A stretch of 64,000 nucleotides of DNA from the NCBI RefSeq assembly GCF_900100265.1, contig NZ_LT629696.1:1488001-1552000 (forward strand), in the 5' to 3' direction. Source of the stretch: Leifsonia sp. 466MF. GTDB lineage: Bacteria > Actinomycetota > Actinomycetes > Actinomycetales > Microbacteriaceae. Below are positions 8,678 to 17,799 of the stretch, one piece after another. The notes under the pieces were generated by a model that saw nothing but the letters and a program-made list of their open reading frames with translations, ran no database searches and was not told the origin of the DNA. The translations under genes were made by a program, and so were the position numbers. Position 1 is the stretch's first letter; the number at the start of each line of letters is the position of its first letter.

Positions 8678-9886
8678 ATGCTTCGTTGGCTCACGGCCGG
8701 GGAATCCCACGGTCCCGAACTCATCGCCGTCCTGGAGGGTCTTCCCGCCGGGGTCCCGGTCTCGCTCGACGCGATCCGTGCCGATCTGGCGCGTCGCAAG
8801 CTCGGGTACGGCCGCGGCGCGCGCATGAAGTTCGAGCAGGATGCGCTGGAGGTGTCCGGCGGAGTCCGTCACGGTCTGAGCCTCGGCAGCCCGATCGCCC
8901 TGCGCATCGGCAACACCGAGTGGCCGAAGTGGGTCGACGTGATGAGCCCCGAGCCGGTCGATCCGGAGGTGCTGAAGTCCGGCCGCGGCGCCGCGCTCAC
9001 GCGTCCGCGTCCCGGTCACGCCGACCTCGTCGGCATGCAGAAGTACGGCTTCGACGAGGCCCGACCGATCCTGGAGCGCGCGAGCGCCCGTGAGACCGCC
9101 GCCCGCGTGTCCCTCGGCGCCGTCGCGCGCTCGTTCCTGAACGAACTGGGCATCACCCTGGTCAGCCACACGCTCTCCATCGGTCCGGTCCGCGTACCGG
9201 AGGATGCCCCGCTTCCGCGTCCGTCGGACGTCGACACGCTCGACGCCGACCCGCTGCGCTGCTTCGACCCGGCCACCTCCGAGCGCATGGTCGCCGAGGT
9301 GGATGCCGCACACAAGGACGGCGACACGCTCGGCGGCGTCGTCGAGGTGCTCGCGTACGGCGTCCCGCCGGGGCTCGGCTCGCACGTCCACTGGGACCGC
9401 AAGCTCGACGCACAGCTGGCCGCGGCGCTCATGGGCATCCAGGCGATCAAGGGCGTCGAGATCGGCGACGGGTTCCTCACCACGACGCGTCGCGGGTCGG
9501 AGGCGCACGACGAGCTCGTCGCCGCTGACGGCACGATCGCGCGCACCAGCGACAAGGCGGGCGGCACCGAGGGCGGAATGAGCACCGGCGGTGTGCTCCG
9601 CGTCCGTGCCGGCATGAAGCCGATCGCGACCGTCCCGCACGCGCTGCGCACAGTGGATGTGGCGACAAGCGAGGCCGCACCGGCGCACCACCAGCGCTCC
9701 GACGTCTGCGCGGTTCCGGCCGCCGGAGTCGTGGCGGAGGCCATGGTCGCTCTCGTCCTCGCGAACGCCGTGCTCGAGAAGTTCGGCGGCGACTCGATCG
9801 GCGAGACGGCCCGCAACCTCCACGCGTACCTGGCCAGCATCCCGGAGAACCTCACGACCGAGCGCGTCAGCGCCCCCTACGCCTGA
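8678..9886 (+). CDS. aroC: Chorismate synthase
   Basis: Converts EPSP to chorismate with reduced FMN, the last shared step to aromatic amino acids and folate. The 402-residue product begins [18 protein letters not shown] and shows [22 protein letters not shown] and [11 protein letters not shown], all chorismate synthase signatures. ATG at 8678 starts the conserved N terminus; the frame is open far upstream but that part is an aroE shadow. A CAGAAT hexamer at 8666-8671 lies only 6 bases before the ATG, so a separate leaderless promoter is possible in the 104-base gap after aroE. Confidence 0.97.
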   Translation: MLRWLTAGESHGPELIAVLEGLPAGVPVSLDAIRADLARRKLGYGRGARMKFEQDALEVSGGVRHGLSLGSPIALRIGNTEWPKWVDVMSPEPVDPEVLKSGRGAALTRPRPGHADLVGMQKYGFDEARPILERASARETAARVSLGAVARSFLNELGITLVSHTLSIGPVRVPEDAPLPRPSDVDTLDADPLRCFDPATSERMVAEVDAAHKDGDTLGGVVEVLAYGVPPGLGSHVHWDRKLDAQLAAALMGIQAIKGVEIGDGFLTTTRRGSEAHDELVAADGTIARTSDKAGGTEGGMSTGGVLRVRAGMKPIATVPHALRTVDVATSEAAPAHHQRSDVCAVPAAGVVAEAMVALVLANAVLEKFGGDSIGETARNLHAYLASIPENLTTERVSAPYA

Positions 9887-9890
9887 CGCC

Positions 9891-10409
9891 GTGTCGTCCG
9901 AGCTCACGACGCCCGTCGTCCTGATCGGCCCGCCCGCGGCCGGCAAGACGCGGGTCGGCAAGCGTCTCGCGCGCCGGCTGCACCTGCCGTTCGTCGACAC
10001 GGACGCCGTCGTGGTGGCGCAGCACGGCCCCATCCCTGCTCTGTTCGCCGAGCACGGGGAGCCGTACTTCCGCCAGCTGGAGCGGGCAGCGGTCGCCGAG
10101 GCAGTGCGTGAACCGGGTGTCGTCTCACTCGGCGGGGGAGCCGTGCTCGACCCCGCGACGCAGGCGGACCTGGCCGAGACCCGCGTGGTGCTGCTGACCG
10201 TGCGCCCGGAGGCGATCGCCCGCCGCATCGACAACTCCAAGCGGCCGCTGGTGACCGACCTCGAGTCGTGGAAGCGCCTCGTCGCCGCGCGCAGCGACCT
10301 CTATCACTCGCTCGCCGACTACACGGCCGACACCTCGTCCCGTCCCATCGACACCATCGTCGAGGAGATCGCGACCTGGGTCGAGTCGCAGAAGGAAGGA
10401 CACGCATGA
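9891..10409 (+). CDS. aroK: Shikimate kinase
   Basis: Phosphorylates shikimate with ATP. The 172-residue P-loop kinase starts at GTG 9891, 4 bases after aroC. The Walker A motif GPPAAGKTRVGKRL is at about residues 13-26, the shikimate-binding Asp/Arg region is FVDTDAVV, and the GGGAVLDPAT loop follows. The C-terminal lid contains RPLVTD. Its stop overlaps the aroB ATG by 4 bases (ATGA), so the two are translationally coupled. Confidence 0.95.
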   Translation: MSSELTTPVVLIGPPAAGKTRVGKRLARRLHLPFVDTDAVVVAQHGPIPALFAEHGEPYFRQLERAAVAEAVREPGVVSLGGGAVLDPATQADLAETRVVLLTVRPEAIARRIDNSKRPLVTDLESWKRLVAARSDLYHSLADYTADTSSRPIDTIVEEIATWVESQKEGHA

Positions 10410-11485
10410 CCGACGCCCCCACCGAGATCCTGGTCCCCGGTGCGCATCCGTACCCGGTGATCGTGGGCCGCGGACTCCGGCTGGAGCTCGCCGACCACCT
10501 CGGGAACGCGGTCAACAAGGTGCTCGTCGTGCACCCGCCGACGCTGGGCGCTGCGGCCGCCGAACTGCGCGAGTCGCTCGTCGGGCGCTACGAGGTGCTG
10601 CTCGCCGAGGTGCCGGACGCGGAGGCGGCCAAGCGCGTCGAGGTGGCGTCGTTCCTCTGGGGCATCATGGGGCAGGCCGACTTCACCCGCTCGGACGCCG
10701 TCATCGGGTTCGGCGGCGGCGCAGTCACCGACCTGGCCGGATTCGTGGCCGCGACCTGGCTGCGCGGCGTGAAGCTGATCCAGGTCCCGACGACGCTGCT
10801 CGGGATGGTGGATGCGGCGGTCGGCGGCAAGACCGGCATCAACACCGCGGAGGGCAAGAACCTCGTCGGGGCGTTCTACGCGCCGGACGCCGTGATCTGC
10901 GACCTCGACACGCTCACATCCCTGCCGAAGAACGAGATCCTCGCCGGCTTCGCGGAGGTCGTGAAGTACGGGTTCATCGCCGAGCCGGAGATCCTGGACA
11001 TCATCGAGGCCGACGTCGACCGGGCGACCGACCCGGAGACGCCGGAACTGCGCCGGCTGGTGGAGCTGTCCATCGGCATCAAGGCGCGGGTCGTGGGGGA
11101 GGACTTCACCGAGCAGGGGCTCCGCGAGATCCTCAACTACGGCCACACCCTCGGGCACGCCATCGAGCACGCCGAGCGATACCAGTGGCGCCACGGGGCC
11201 GCCGTCTCGGTCGGGATGGTCTTCGCGGCGGAGCTGGCCCGGCTGAGCGGGCGGCTGAGCGACGAGGTCGTCGACCGGCACCGCCGCATCCTGGAGTCGC
11301 TGACCCTGCCGGTTTCGTATCCGCTGGGCCGCTGGCAGACCCTGCTCGCCACGATGCAGCGCGACAAGAAGGCCCGGGGCAGTATGCTGCGGTTCATCGT
11401 GCTCGACGACGTCGCCCGGCCCACCGTGCTGGCCGGCCCCGATCAGAGCCTGCTGTTCGCCGCATACCAGGAGGTGGGCTCGTGA
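10406..11485 (+). CDS. aroB: 3-dehydroquinate synthase
   Basis: NAD-dependent lyase converting DAHP to 3-dehydroquinate. The 359-residue product contains GFGGGAVTDLAGFVAATWLR, QVPTTLLGMVDAAVGGKTG and the zinc ligands in GHTLGHAIEH and WRHGAAVSVGM. Length and motifs are normal. It overlaps aroK (ATGA) upstream and the next small gene (GTGA) downstream, so it lies in the middle of the aro operon. Confidence 0.97.
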   Translation: MTDAPTEILVPGAHPYPVIVGRGLRLELADHLGNAVNKVLVVHPPTLGAAAAELRESLVGRYEVLLAEVPDAEAAKRVEVASFLWGIMGQADFTRSDAVIGFGGGAVTDLAGFVAATWLRGVKLIQVPTTLLGMVDAAVGGKTGINTAEGKNLVGAFYAPDAVICDLDTLTSLPKNEILAGFAEVVKYGFIAEPEILDIIEADVDRATDPETPELRRLVELSIGIKARVVGEDFTEQGLREILNYGHTLGHAIEHAERYQWRHGAAVSVGMVFAAELARLSGRLSDEVVDRHRRILESLTLPVSYPLGRWQTLLATMQRDKKARGSMLRFIVLDDVARPTVLAGPDQSLLFAAYQEVGS

Positions 11486-11865
11486 GCGAGAAGACCGTGC
11501 TGCAGAGGTTCCAGGCGAAGCCCGGCGACGGGATCGCGCTGGTGGTCGCAGAGGACGGCGACCGCGCACTGCTGGGCGCGCTCCCGGACGGTGCGACCGA
11601 GGCGCCGGTGGCGTCCGCCGCGATCCTGGCGACCGTGGTCCGGACGCGCGACGAGCTGCTGGCGCGCTATGCCGAGCAGCTGCCGGTGGCGTCCGGCGCG
11701 CGCGCCGTCTGGGTCGTGTACCCGAAGGGCGGGCGCGCCGACGTCAACCGCGACGTGGTCGCGGGCGAGGCGCGCGCCTACGGCTGGCGTGGCGTGAGCA
11801 ACATCGCGGTCGACGACACCTGGTCGGCGGTACGTGTGCGCCCGCTCAAGGACGGGGAGGAGTGA
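11482..11865 (+). CDS. Uncharacterised small protein, possibly DUF3052-like
   Basis: A 127-residue cytoplasmic protein starting at GTG 11482 with a 4-base overlap on aroB and ending 1 base before aroQ. Features seen: LQRFQAKPGDGIALVV at the N terminus, RAVWVVYPKGG in the middle and VDDTWSAVRVRPLK at the end. This layout resembles DUF3052-type proteins of actinobacteria; I recognise the pattern but cannot confirm it. No catalytic motif is evident. Tight coupling suggests co-expression with aroB and aroQ, not necessarily a role in the pathway. Confidence 0.6.
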   Translation: MSEKTVLQRFQAKPGDGIALVVAEDGDRALLGALPDGATEAPVASAAILATVVRTRDELLARYAEQLPVASGARAVWVVYPKGGRADVNRDVVAGEARAYGWRGVSNIAVDDTWSAVRVRPLKDGEE

Positions 11866-11866
11866 C

Positions 11867-12304
11867 GTGACGACCATCCTCGTCCTCAACGGCCCCAACC
11901 TGGGGCGCCTCGGCACCCGCGAGCCCGACGTCTACGGCTCCGGTACCCTCGACGACCTGCGCGTCGTCCTCGCGGAGGACGCCGGCGACGACACCATCGA
12001 CCTGCGCCAGACCGACGACGAGGGTCAGTTGCTGCGGTGGCTGCACGAGGCGGCGGACACGGGTGCGCCCGTCATCCTGAACGCCGGGGCGTGGACGCAC
12101 TACTCCTACGCCGTGCGGGATGCGGTGTCGCTCGTGACGAAGGCGGGAGGCACCGTGATCGAGGTGCACCTGTCGAATCCGCACGCCCGCGAGGAGTTCC
12201 GCCACACCAGCGTGCTGAGCGCTGTGGCGACCGGCGTCATCGCCGGGTTCGGCTTCGAGTCGTACCGGCTGGCGCTGGCGTTCATTCGCCGAAACGCCCG
12301 CTGA
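11867..12304 (+). CDS. aroQ: 3-dehydroquinate dehydratase, type II
   Basis: Dehydrates 3-dehydroquinate to 3-dehydroshikimate. The 145-residue product has the type II motifs: LNGPNLGRLGTREPDVYG with the catalytic Arg and Tyr, NAGAWTHYSYAVRDA for substrate binding, and the catalytic His in IEVHLSN. GTG at 11867 follows the previous stop by 1 base. With aroE, C, K and B it covers all shikimate steps from DAHP to chorismate except EPSP synthase (aroA), which is not in the window. Confidence 0.96.
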   Translation: MTTILVLNGPNLGRLGTREPDVYGSGTLDDLRVVLAEDAGDDTIDLRQTDDEGQLLRWLHEAADTGAPVILNAGAWTHYSYAVRDAVSLVTKAGGTVIEVHLSNPHAREEFRHTSVLSAVATGVIAGFGFESYRLALAFIRRNAR

Positions 12305-12308
12305 CGTC

Positions 12309-12314
12309 TAGAAT
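12309..12314 (+). promoter_or_regulatory. Putative -10 box (TAGAAT) for efp-nusB
   Basis: TAGAAT sits 5 bases after the aroQ stop and about 97 bases before efp, consistent with a separate promoter for efp and nusB. No clear -35 element was seen. Confidence 0.4.
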
Positions 12315-12410
12315 CTCTGGGGGCCGCCGTGCGCGGCCGACCGTGGGCCGCTTCCCGTAGCGAAGCCTGCACCACCCGAAACTTCTCATCGAGCGAACGG
12401 AAACATCCCC

Positions 12411-12974
12411 TTGGCCTCAACCGCTGACATCAAGAACGGCGTCGTCCTCAGCATCGACGGACAGCTCTGGACCGTGATCGAGTTCCAGCACGTCAAGCCG
12501 GGCAAGGGCGGCGCGTTCGTCCGCACCAAGCTGAAGAACGTCACGACGGGCAAGACGGTCGACCGCACCTACAACGCCGGCGCCAAGATCGAGATCACCA
12601 ACGTCGACCGCCGCGACTACCAGTACCTGTACCAGGACGGCGCCGACTTCGTGTTCATGGACACGTCCGACTACGACCAGATCACCATCCCGGGCCCGGT
12701 CGTCGGCGACGCCGCCAACTTCATGCTCGAGAACCAGAACGTCACGGTCGCGCTGCACGAGGGCTCGCCTCTGTACGTCGAGCTCCCCGCCTCCGTCGTT
12801 CTCGAGATCACCTACACCGAGCCGGGCCTCCAGGGCGACCGCTCCACCGGCGGCACCAAGCCCGCGACGGTCGAGACCGGCTACCAGATCCAGGTCCCGC
12901 TGTTCCTCGAGACCGGCACCAAGGTCAAGGTCGACACCCGCACGGGCGACTACCTCGGCCGCGTCAACGACTGA
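12411..12974 (+). CDS. efp: Elongation factor P
   Basis: Relieves ribosome stalling at polyproline by entering between the P and E sites. The 187-residue product has the three-domain EF-P layout: N-terminal KOW-like domain ([20 protein letters not shown]) with the tip loop [12 protein letters not shown], followed by two OB-type domains ending in [13 protein letters not shown]. The tip residue is Lys in PGKGG; no modification enzymes are seen nearby. The start is TTG at 12411 with only a weak ribosome binding site, unusual for such an abundant factor. nusB follows with no gap. Confidence 0.96.
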   Translation: MASTADIKNGVVLSIDGQLWTVIEFQHVKPGKGGAFVRTKLKNVTTGKTVDRTYNAGAKIEITNVDRRDYQYLYQDGADFVFMDTSDYDQITIPGPVVGDAANFMLENQNVTVALHEGSPLYVELPASVVLEITYTEPGLQGDRSTGGTKPATVETGYQIQVPLFLETGTKVKVDTRTGDYLGRVND

Positions 12975-13391
12975 ATGAGCGCTCGGACGAAGGCGCGCAA
13001 GCGCGCGCTCGACGTGCTCTACAGCGCCGACCTGCGGCAGACGCCGCTCCGGCAGGCGCTGGCGACCGAGGCCGAGCGCGCGGCGAACGAGCCTGCGCGC
13101 GAGGCGTCGTGGCTGTATGCGCGCGAGATCCTCGACGGGGTCATCGAGCACGAGGACGAGATCGACGAGCTGATCGAGACGTACGCGCAGGGCTGGACGC
13201 TGGCGCGCATGCCCGCCGTCGACCGCGCGATCCTGCGCATCGGCGTGTGGGAGGTGCTGTTCAACGACGAGGTGCCCGAGGGTGTCGCGATCTCCGAGGC
13301 GGTCGAGGCGGCCACGGTGCTCTCGACGGATGACTCGGCCGGTTTCGTCAACGGGCTGCTCGCCAAGATCGCCCAAACGAGGTCGGTGTGA
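12975..13391 (+). CDS. nusB: Transcription antitermination protein NusB
   Basis: All-helical protein that with NusE binds boxA in rRNA transcripts. The 138-residue product shows KARKRALDVLYSADLRQ at the N terminus and the conserved C-terminal core WEVLFNDEVPEGVAISEAVE, STDDSAGFVNGLLAKI. ATG at 12975 directly follows the efp stop; the efp-nusB pair is a common arrangement. The stop overlaps the next gene by 4 bases. Confidence 0.96.
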   Translation: MSARTKARKRALDVLYSADLRQTPLRQALATEAERAANEPAREASWLYAREILDGVIEHEDEIDELIETYAQGWTLARMPAVDRAILRIGVWEVLFNDEVPEGVAISEAVEAATVLSTDDSAGFVNGLLAKIAQTRSV

Positions 13392-14122
13392 GCAGCGTGC
13401 GGACGAGCCTGCGTCGCCGGGTCGCCCGCGCGGCGGCTGCCGCCGTGCTGGCGGTCGGCATCGTCTCCGGCGTCGCGGCGTGCTCGCTGCTGGGCGGAGC
13501 ATCCAATGTCCCGGTGGCCACCGACAAGCCTCCGACGGGCACGGATGGCGCTGTCGACTTCGACGGCCGCTTCATCACCGCGGGTGACGGCGAGAAGAAG
13601 GTCGACATCTGGTTCGACGCGATGTGCCCGGTGTGCGGCGCGTTCGAGCAGACGAACGGTGAGACGCTGGCGAAGGCCGTCGACGACGGGTCGATCACGC
13701 TCCGCTTGCACCCTCTGACCTTCCTTGACGCCGCATCGAACGGCACCGGATACTCGACCAGGGCGGCCGCGGCGCTGACCTGCGTCGCCGTGACGGACCG
13801 GAGCGCGGTGCTGCCGTTCTACCAGGCGCTGTTCACCGACCAGCCGGAGGAGAACTCCGACGGGCTCACCGACAAGCAGCTTGCGAAGCGCGCGAGCGAC
13901 GCCGGTGCGGGGGACATCACCTCGTGCCTTGCCGACAGCGGCCCGTACCAGGCGTGGGCGCAGGCGAACACCGCGCACTCGCAGAAGGGCCCGATCGAGG
14001 TCGACGGCACCAAGGTGCTCGACACGATCAAGGGGACCCCGACGGTGCTCGTGAACGGCAAGCAGTATCCCGGCGGCATCACCGACAAGAAGGCGTTCAC
14101 CGCGTTCCTCGCCGACCACTGA
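13388..14122 (+). CDS. DsbA-family thioredoxin-like lipoprotein
   Basis: A 244-residue exported protein. The N terminus has basic residues, a hydrophobic stretch and a lipobox (GVAAC, Cys32), so it is probably lipid-anchored outside the membrane. The thioredoxin fold carries a redox motif CPVC at residues 80-83 (WFDAMCPVCGAF) and a cis-Pro loop in GTPTVLVNG, as in DsbA/DsbG-like disulfide oxidoreductases of actinobacteria. GTG at 13388 overlaps nusB by 4 bases. It lies between the nusB and pyr operons and is not part of either pathway; its substrates are unknown. Confidence 0.85.
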   Translation: MSSVRTSLRRRVARAAAAAVLAVGIVSGVAACSLLGGASNVPVATDKPPTGTDGAVDFDGRFITAGDGEKKVDIWFDAMCPVCGAFEQTNGETLAKAVDDGSITLRLHPLTFLDAASNGTGYSTRAAAALTCVAVTDRSAVLPFYQALFTDQPEENSDGLTDKQLAKRASDAGAGDITSCLADSGPYQAWAQANTAHSQKGPIEVDGTKVLDTIKGTPTVLVNGKQYPGGITDKKAFTAFLADH

Positions 14123-14129
14123 CCCGTCT

Positions 14130-14176
14130 GAAACGGAGGAGATCGCCGGGCGCAAGCCCTCCGGCTCCTCCGTTTC
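14130..14176 (+). terminator. Inverted repeat after the DsbA-like gene
   Basis: A perfect 12-bp stem GAAACGGAGGAG (14130-14141) with CTCCTCCGTTTC (14165-14176) begins 8 bases after the stop codon. There is no T-run. The left arm can instead pair with a second site, ATCTCCTCCGTT at 14204-14215, also 12 bp perfect, so two exclusive structures are possible upstream of pyrR. Confidence 0.6.
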
Positions 14177-14285
14177 GTGCATCCGTGCGGCGTGTCACCT
14201 CTCATCTCCTCCGTTACGGACTGTGGGGGGCCGTGCGGGTGAGCGGACGGTGCGCGCCTGAAGCAGACTGGCGGCGGGAGGCTGA

Positions 14286-14291
14286 TAGGGT
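14286..14291 (+). promoter_or_regulatory. Putative -10 box (TAGGGT) of the pyr operon
   Basis: TAGGGT lies about 15 bases before the PyrR-type hairpin. A transcript starting near 14298 would begin with that hairpin, fitting translational control without a long attenuator. Inferred from spacing only. Confidence 0.4.
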
Positions 14292-14305
14292 GGGCGACGT
14301 AGGCA

Positions 14306-14343
14306 TCCTTTAAGAGCCGTCCTGTGAGGCGGGGAAGGAGGTC
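14306..14343 (+). promoter_or_regulatory. PyrR-binding RNA hairpin overlapping the pyrR ribosome binding site
   Basis: The sequence fits the PyrR-binding loop consensus: lower stem TCCTT (14306-14310) with AAGGA (14335-14339), upper stem GCC (14316-14318) with GGC (14328-14330), and the conserved TCC-NGTGAGGC loop and GG side. The lower stem sequesters GGAAGGAGG, the ribosome binding site 5 bases before the pyrR ATG. PyrR bound to UMP is expected to stabilise the hairpin and block translation; related sites are known from actinobacterial pyr operons. Confidence 0.8.
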
Positions 14344-14346
14344 GGC

Positions 14347-14928
14347 ATGACAGCGCGCACCGTGCTGCAACAGGCTGACATCGCCCGGGCGTTGACTCGG
14401 ATCTCTCACGAGATCCTGGAGTCCAACCGGGGAACGGACGACCTGGTGATCCTCGGGATCCCGACTCGCGGCGTCGTGCTCGCGCGGCGGATCGCCGAGA
14501 ACATCCAGCGCATCGAACCGGCGGCCATCGCGTCGCTGGCGGACATCGTGGGCGCGCTCGACGTGACCATGTACCGCGACGACCTCTCGCGGCATCCCAC
14601 CCGCACGCCGCAGCCCACTTCGCTGCCGGGGCCGATCGACGGGAAGACCGTCGTGCTGGTCGACGACGTGCTGTTCTCGGGCCGGACCATCCGCGCAGCC
14701 CTGGACGCGGTGAGCGACCTCGGCCGGCCCCGGGCCGTGCGCCTCGCGGTGCTGGTCGACCGCGGGCACCGCGAGCTGCCGATCCGCGCCGACTTCGTGG
14801 GCAAGAACCTGCCGTCGGCCGCGTCGGAGCGCATCTACGTGCGGCTCGCCGACGTCGACGGCGACGAGTCGGTCACCATCGAGGACCCGAACGCCGAACC
14901 GAACGCGACGCAGGAGGCCGACGCATGA
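14347..14928 (+). CDS. pyrR: Bifunctional pyr operon regulator / uracil phosphoribosyltransferase
   Basis: RNA-binding regulator of pyrimidine synthesis with UPRTase activity. The 193-residue type I phosphoribosyltransferase has the PRPP loop [18 protein letters not shown] at about residues 101-118 and the dimer region [15 protein letters not shown] short acidic tail ([15 protein letters not shown]) extends beyond the family core. It is the first gene of the operon and lies directly behind its own predicted RNA target, so autoregulation is expected. It overlaps pyrB by 4 bases. Confidence 0.96.
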   Translation: MTARTVLQQADIARALTRISHEILESNRGTDDLVILGIPTRGVVLARRIAENIQRIEPAAIASLADIVGALDVTMYRDDLSRHPTRTPQPTSLPGPIDGKTVVLVDDVLFSGRTIRAALDAVSDLGRPRAVRLAVLVDRGHRELPIRADFVGKNLPSAASERIYVRLADVDGDESVTIEDPNAEPNATQEADA

Positions 14929-15896
14929 GGCACCTGCTCTCCACTCGCGACCTCCCGCGCGAGGACGCCATCCGGCTGCTCGACATCGCCGAGGACATGG
15001 CGGATGTGCAGGACCGCGAGGTCAAGAAGCTCCCGACCCTGCGCGGCAAGACCGTCGTCAACCTGTTCTTCGAGGACTCCACGCGAACGCGCATCTCGTT
15101 CGAGGCCGCCGCGAAGCGCCTCTCGGCCGATGTGATCAACTTCTCGGCGAAGGGCTCCAGCGTCTCGAAGGGCGAGAGCCTCAAGGACACCGCCCAGACG
15201 CTGCAGGCGATGGGCGCGGACGCCGTGGTGATCCGTCACGGGTCGTCCGGCGCTCCGCAGACCCTCGCGGCGAGCGGCTGGATCGACGCGGGTATCGTCA
15301 ACGCCGGCGACGGCACGCACGAGCACCCGACGCAGGCGCTGCTCGACGCGTTCACGATGCGCCGCCGCCTCCACGGCACCGCATCGCGCGGCAAGGACCT
15401 CGACGGCGTGAGCGTCGCGATCGTCGGCGACATCCTCCACTCGCGCGTCGCGCGCTCGAACGTGTGGCTGCTGCGCACGCTCGGCGCCCACGTCACGCTG
15501 GTCGCACCACCGACCCTGCTGCCGGTGGATGTGTCCGGCTGGCCGGCCTCGGTCGGCTACGACCTCGACGCGGCGATCGCGGAGGGACCCGACGTCGTGA
15601 TGATGCTCCGCATCCAGGCCGAGAGGATGAACGCCGCGTTCTTCCCGACCACACGCGAATACACGCGACGCTGGGGGCTGGACGAGGAACGGTTGGGCCG
15701 GCTGCGGGCCGATAGCATTGTGATGCACCCGGGACCGATGAACCGTGGGCTGGAGATCTCGGCCGCGGCCGCGGACTCCCCGCGCTCGACGGTCCGGGAG
15801 CAGGTCGCGAACGGCGTCTCCGTGCGGATGGCAGCCCTGTACCTGCTGCTGTCGGGTGCAGGTCCCGAACAGGTACGGCCCGGCGGTGTGAGGTGA
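14925..15896 (+). CDS. pyrB: Aspartate carbamoyltransferase catalytic subunit
   Basis: Joins carbamoyl phosphate and aspartate, the committed pyrimidine step. The 323-residue product shows the carbamoyl-phosphate motif [13 protein letters not shown], the [10 protein letters not shown] substrate loop, the aspartate-domain segment [12 protein letters not shown] and [11 protein letters not shown]. No pyrI regulatory subunit is present, as expected for this lineage. The ATGA overlap with pyrR and 4-base overlap with pyrC indicate coupled translation. Confidence 0.97.
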   Translation: MRHLLSTRDLPREDAIRLLDIAEDMADVQDREVKKLPTLRGKTVVNLFFEDSTRTRISFEAAAKRLSADVINFSAKGSSVSKGESLKDTAQTLQAMGADAVVIRHGSSGAPQTLAASGWIDAGIVNAGDGTHEHPTQALLDAFTMRRRLHGTASRGKDLDGVSVAIVGDILHSRVARSNVWLLRTLGAHVTLVAPPTLLPVDVSGWPASVGYDLDAAIAEGPDVVMMLRIQAERMNAAFFPTTREYTRRWGLDEERLGRLRADSIVMHPGPMNRGLEISAAAADSPRSTVREQVANGVSVRMAALYLLLSGAGPEQVRPGGVR

Positions 15897-17233
15897 GTGT
15901 GGACGAGAGATTCCTGATCGGCGGCGCGACGCTGGCCGACGGCACCCGGACCGACCTTCTGGTCGAGGGCGGCCGGATCGTGGAGACCGGTACCGGGCTG
16001 AGCGCCGCGGGCGCGACGGCGATCGACGCGGACGGGCTGCTCGCGCTGCCCGGACTGGTCGACCTGCACACGCACCTGCGCGAGCCCGGCTACGAGCAGA
16101 GCGAGACCGTCCTGACCGGTACCCGCGCCGCCGCCGCGGGCGGTTTCACGGCGGTGTTCGCCATGGCGAACACGTCGCCGGTGGCCGACACCGCTGGCGT
16201 GGTGGAGCAGGTGCTGAGCCTCGGCGAGGCCGCCGGCTACGCGACCGTCCGCCCGATCGGCGCCGTGACGGTGGGCCTGGAGGGCGAGCGCCTCGCCGAG
16301 CTGGGCGCGATGGCGCAGTCCCGTGCCCGCGTCCGGGTGTTCTCCGACGACGGCAAGTGCGTCTCCGACCCGCTGCTGATGCGCCGGGCGCTGGAGTACG
16401 TGAAGGCGTTCGACGGCGTCATCGCTCAGCACGCCCAGGAGCCGCGCCTGACCGAGGGCGCCCAGATGAACGAGGGCGCGCTCTCGGGCGAGCTGGGTCT
16501 TGCCGGCTGGCCGGCGGTGGCCGAGGAGTCGATCATCGCCCGGGATGTGCTCCTCGCCGAGCACGTCGGCTCGCGCCTGCACGTCTGCCACGTCTCGACG
16601 GCCGGCAGCGTCGACGTGATCCGCTGGGCGAAGGCCCGCGGCATCGACGTGACCGCCGAGGTCACGCCGCACCACCTCGCTCTCACCGAGGAGCTGGCGA
16701 CCGGTTATGACGCGCGCTACAAGGTGAACCCGCCGCTGCGCAGCCGGGAGGACGTCGAGGCGCTCCGCGCAGGGCTTGCCGACGGCACGATCGACATCGT
16801 CGCCACCGACCACGCTCCGCATCCCGTCGAGTCGAAGGACTGCGAGTGGGATGCCGCCGCGTTCGGCATGGTCGGCCTCGAGTCGGCGCTCTCGGTGGTG
16901 CAGGCATCGGTCGTGGACAACGGGATGCTCGGCTGGGCCGACATCGCGCGTGTCCTGTCCGCCACCCCGGCGAAGATCGGCCGGCTGGACGGCCACGGCG
17001 TGCCGCTTGCCGCGGGCGCTGCGGCGAACCTCTTCCTCTACGACCCGACCGCGTCGCGCACGTTCTCGACCGGCGACCTCGCGGGCAAGGGCGTCAACTC
17101 GCCCTACCTCGGGCTGACGCTGCCCGGACGTGTCGTGGCGACCTTCCACCAGGGCCGGGCGACCGTGCTCGACGGCGCCGTGGTCGACGCCGAGCGGCTG
17201 GCCGCAGGAGCGGGGGTGACGGCGCATGGATAA
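15893..17233 (+). CDS. pyrC: Dihydroorotase
   Basis: Zinc amidohydrolase closing carbamoyl aspartate to dihydroorotate. The 446-residue product has the metal motif [10 protein letters not shown], further ligands in HVCHVSTAG and [10 protein letters not shown], and the catalytic Asp in [10 protein letters not shown]. The length fits type I (class) dihydroorotases. It starts with GTG at 15893 overlapping pyrB and ends 8 bases into the next gene. Confidence 0.96.
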   Translation: MSVDERFLIGGATLADGTRTDLLVEGGRIVETGTGLSAAGATAIDADGLLALPGLVDLHTHLREPGYEQSETVLTGTRAAAAGGFTAVFAMANTSPVADTAGVVEQVLSLGEAAGYATVRPIGAVTVGLEGERLAELGAMAQSRARVRVFSDDGKCVSDPLLMRRALEYVKAFDGVIAQHAQEPRLTEGAQMNEGALSGELGLAGWPAVAEESIIARDVLLAEHVGSRLHVCHVSTAGSVDVIRWAKARGIDVTAEVTPHHLALTEELATGYDARYKVNPPLRSREDVEALRAGLADGTIDIVATDHAPHPVESKDCEWDAAAFGMVGLESALSVVQASVVDNGMLGWADIARVLSATPAKIGRLDGHGVPLAAGAAANLFLYDPTASRTFSTGDLAGKGVNSPYLGLTLPGRVVATFHQGRATVLDGAVVDAERLAAGAGVTAHG

Positions 17234-17798
17234 GGTGCTCCCCACCCTCGGGATCCTCGCGGTCGTCGTCATCGTGCTCGCACTGGCGGTCGTCGGCTGG
17301 CGTCGGCGCCTGCGGCGCGACACGGCATCCGGCGGCGGCTACTCCATCCCGGGAACGCTGAGCGCGCCGACCGCCTCCACCGAGGTGCTGTACGTTGCGA
17401 CGACCCGCGCCGGTCAGCCCCTGGAGCGGCTCACCCTGCCGGGGCTGGCGTTCCGCGGAACGGCGACGGTGACCGTCCGGCCGGAGGGCGTCGAGCTCGC
17501 GGTGACGGGGGAGCAGCCGGTGTTCATCCCGGCCGCCGTCGTCACCGGCATCGGCGCCGCGAGCGTCGCCATCGACCGCGTCGTCGAGAAGGACGGCCTG
17601 CTCCGCCTCGGCTGGACCACCAGCGGCGGCACGGCCGCCGACAGCTACGTCCGGGTCGTCGACCCGGCCGGCCGCGCGCAGCTCGCCGCGGCCATCGAAG
17701 ATCTCGTGCCGCGGTCGGACACCGCAGGCACGGCCGGTGCGGAGACCACCGGCGACGACACGACGGGCGTCGACCGCCCGAACGACAAGGAGGTGTGA
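17226..17798 (+). CDS. Membrane-anchored PH-like domain protein of the pyr operon
   Basis: A 190-residue protein with one N-terminal transmembrane helix ([18 protein letters not shown]), a basic stop-transfer RRRLRRD, and a beta-rich domain (TERA-like strands such as [15 protein letters not shown] and [12 protein letters not shown]) resembling bacterial PH domains, then an acidic tail. It sits between pyrC and carA, a position where actinobacteria commonly have such a protein. A pathway role is not known; one can only infer co-expression. ATG at 17226 overlaps pyrC by 8 bases. Confidence 0.7.
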   Translation: MDKVLPTLGILAVVVIVLALAVVGWRRRLRRDTASGGGYSIPGTLSAPTASTEVLYVATTRAGQPLERLTLPGLAFRGTATVTVRPEGVELAVTGEQPVFIPAAVVTGIGAASVAIDRVVEKDGLLRLGWTTSGGTAADSYVRVVDPAGRAQLAAAIEDLVPRSDTAGTAGAETTGDDTTGVDRPNDKEV

Positions 17799-17799
17799 C

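Noticed and set aside
15557..17323. Minus-strand open frame opposite pyrB and pyrC
   Set aside because: No protein family features; overlaps two conserved enzymes entirely.
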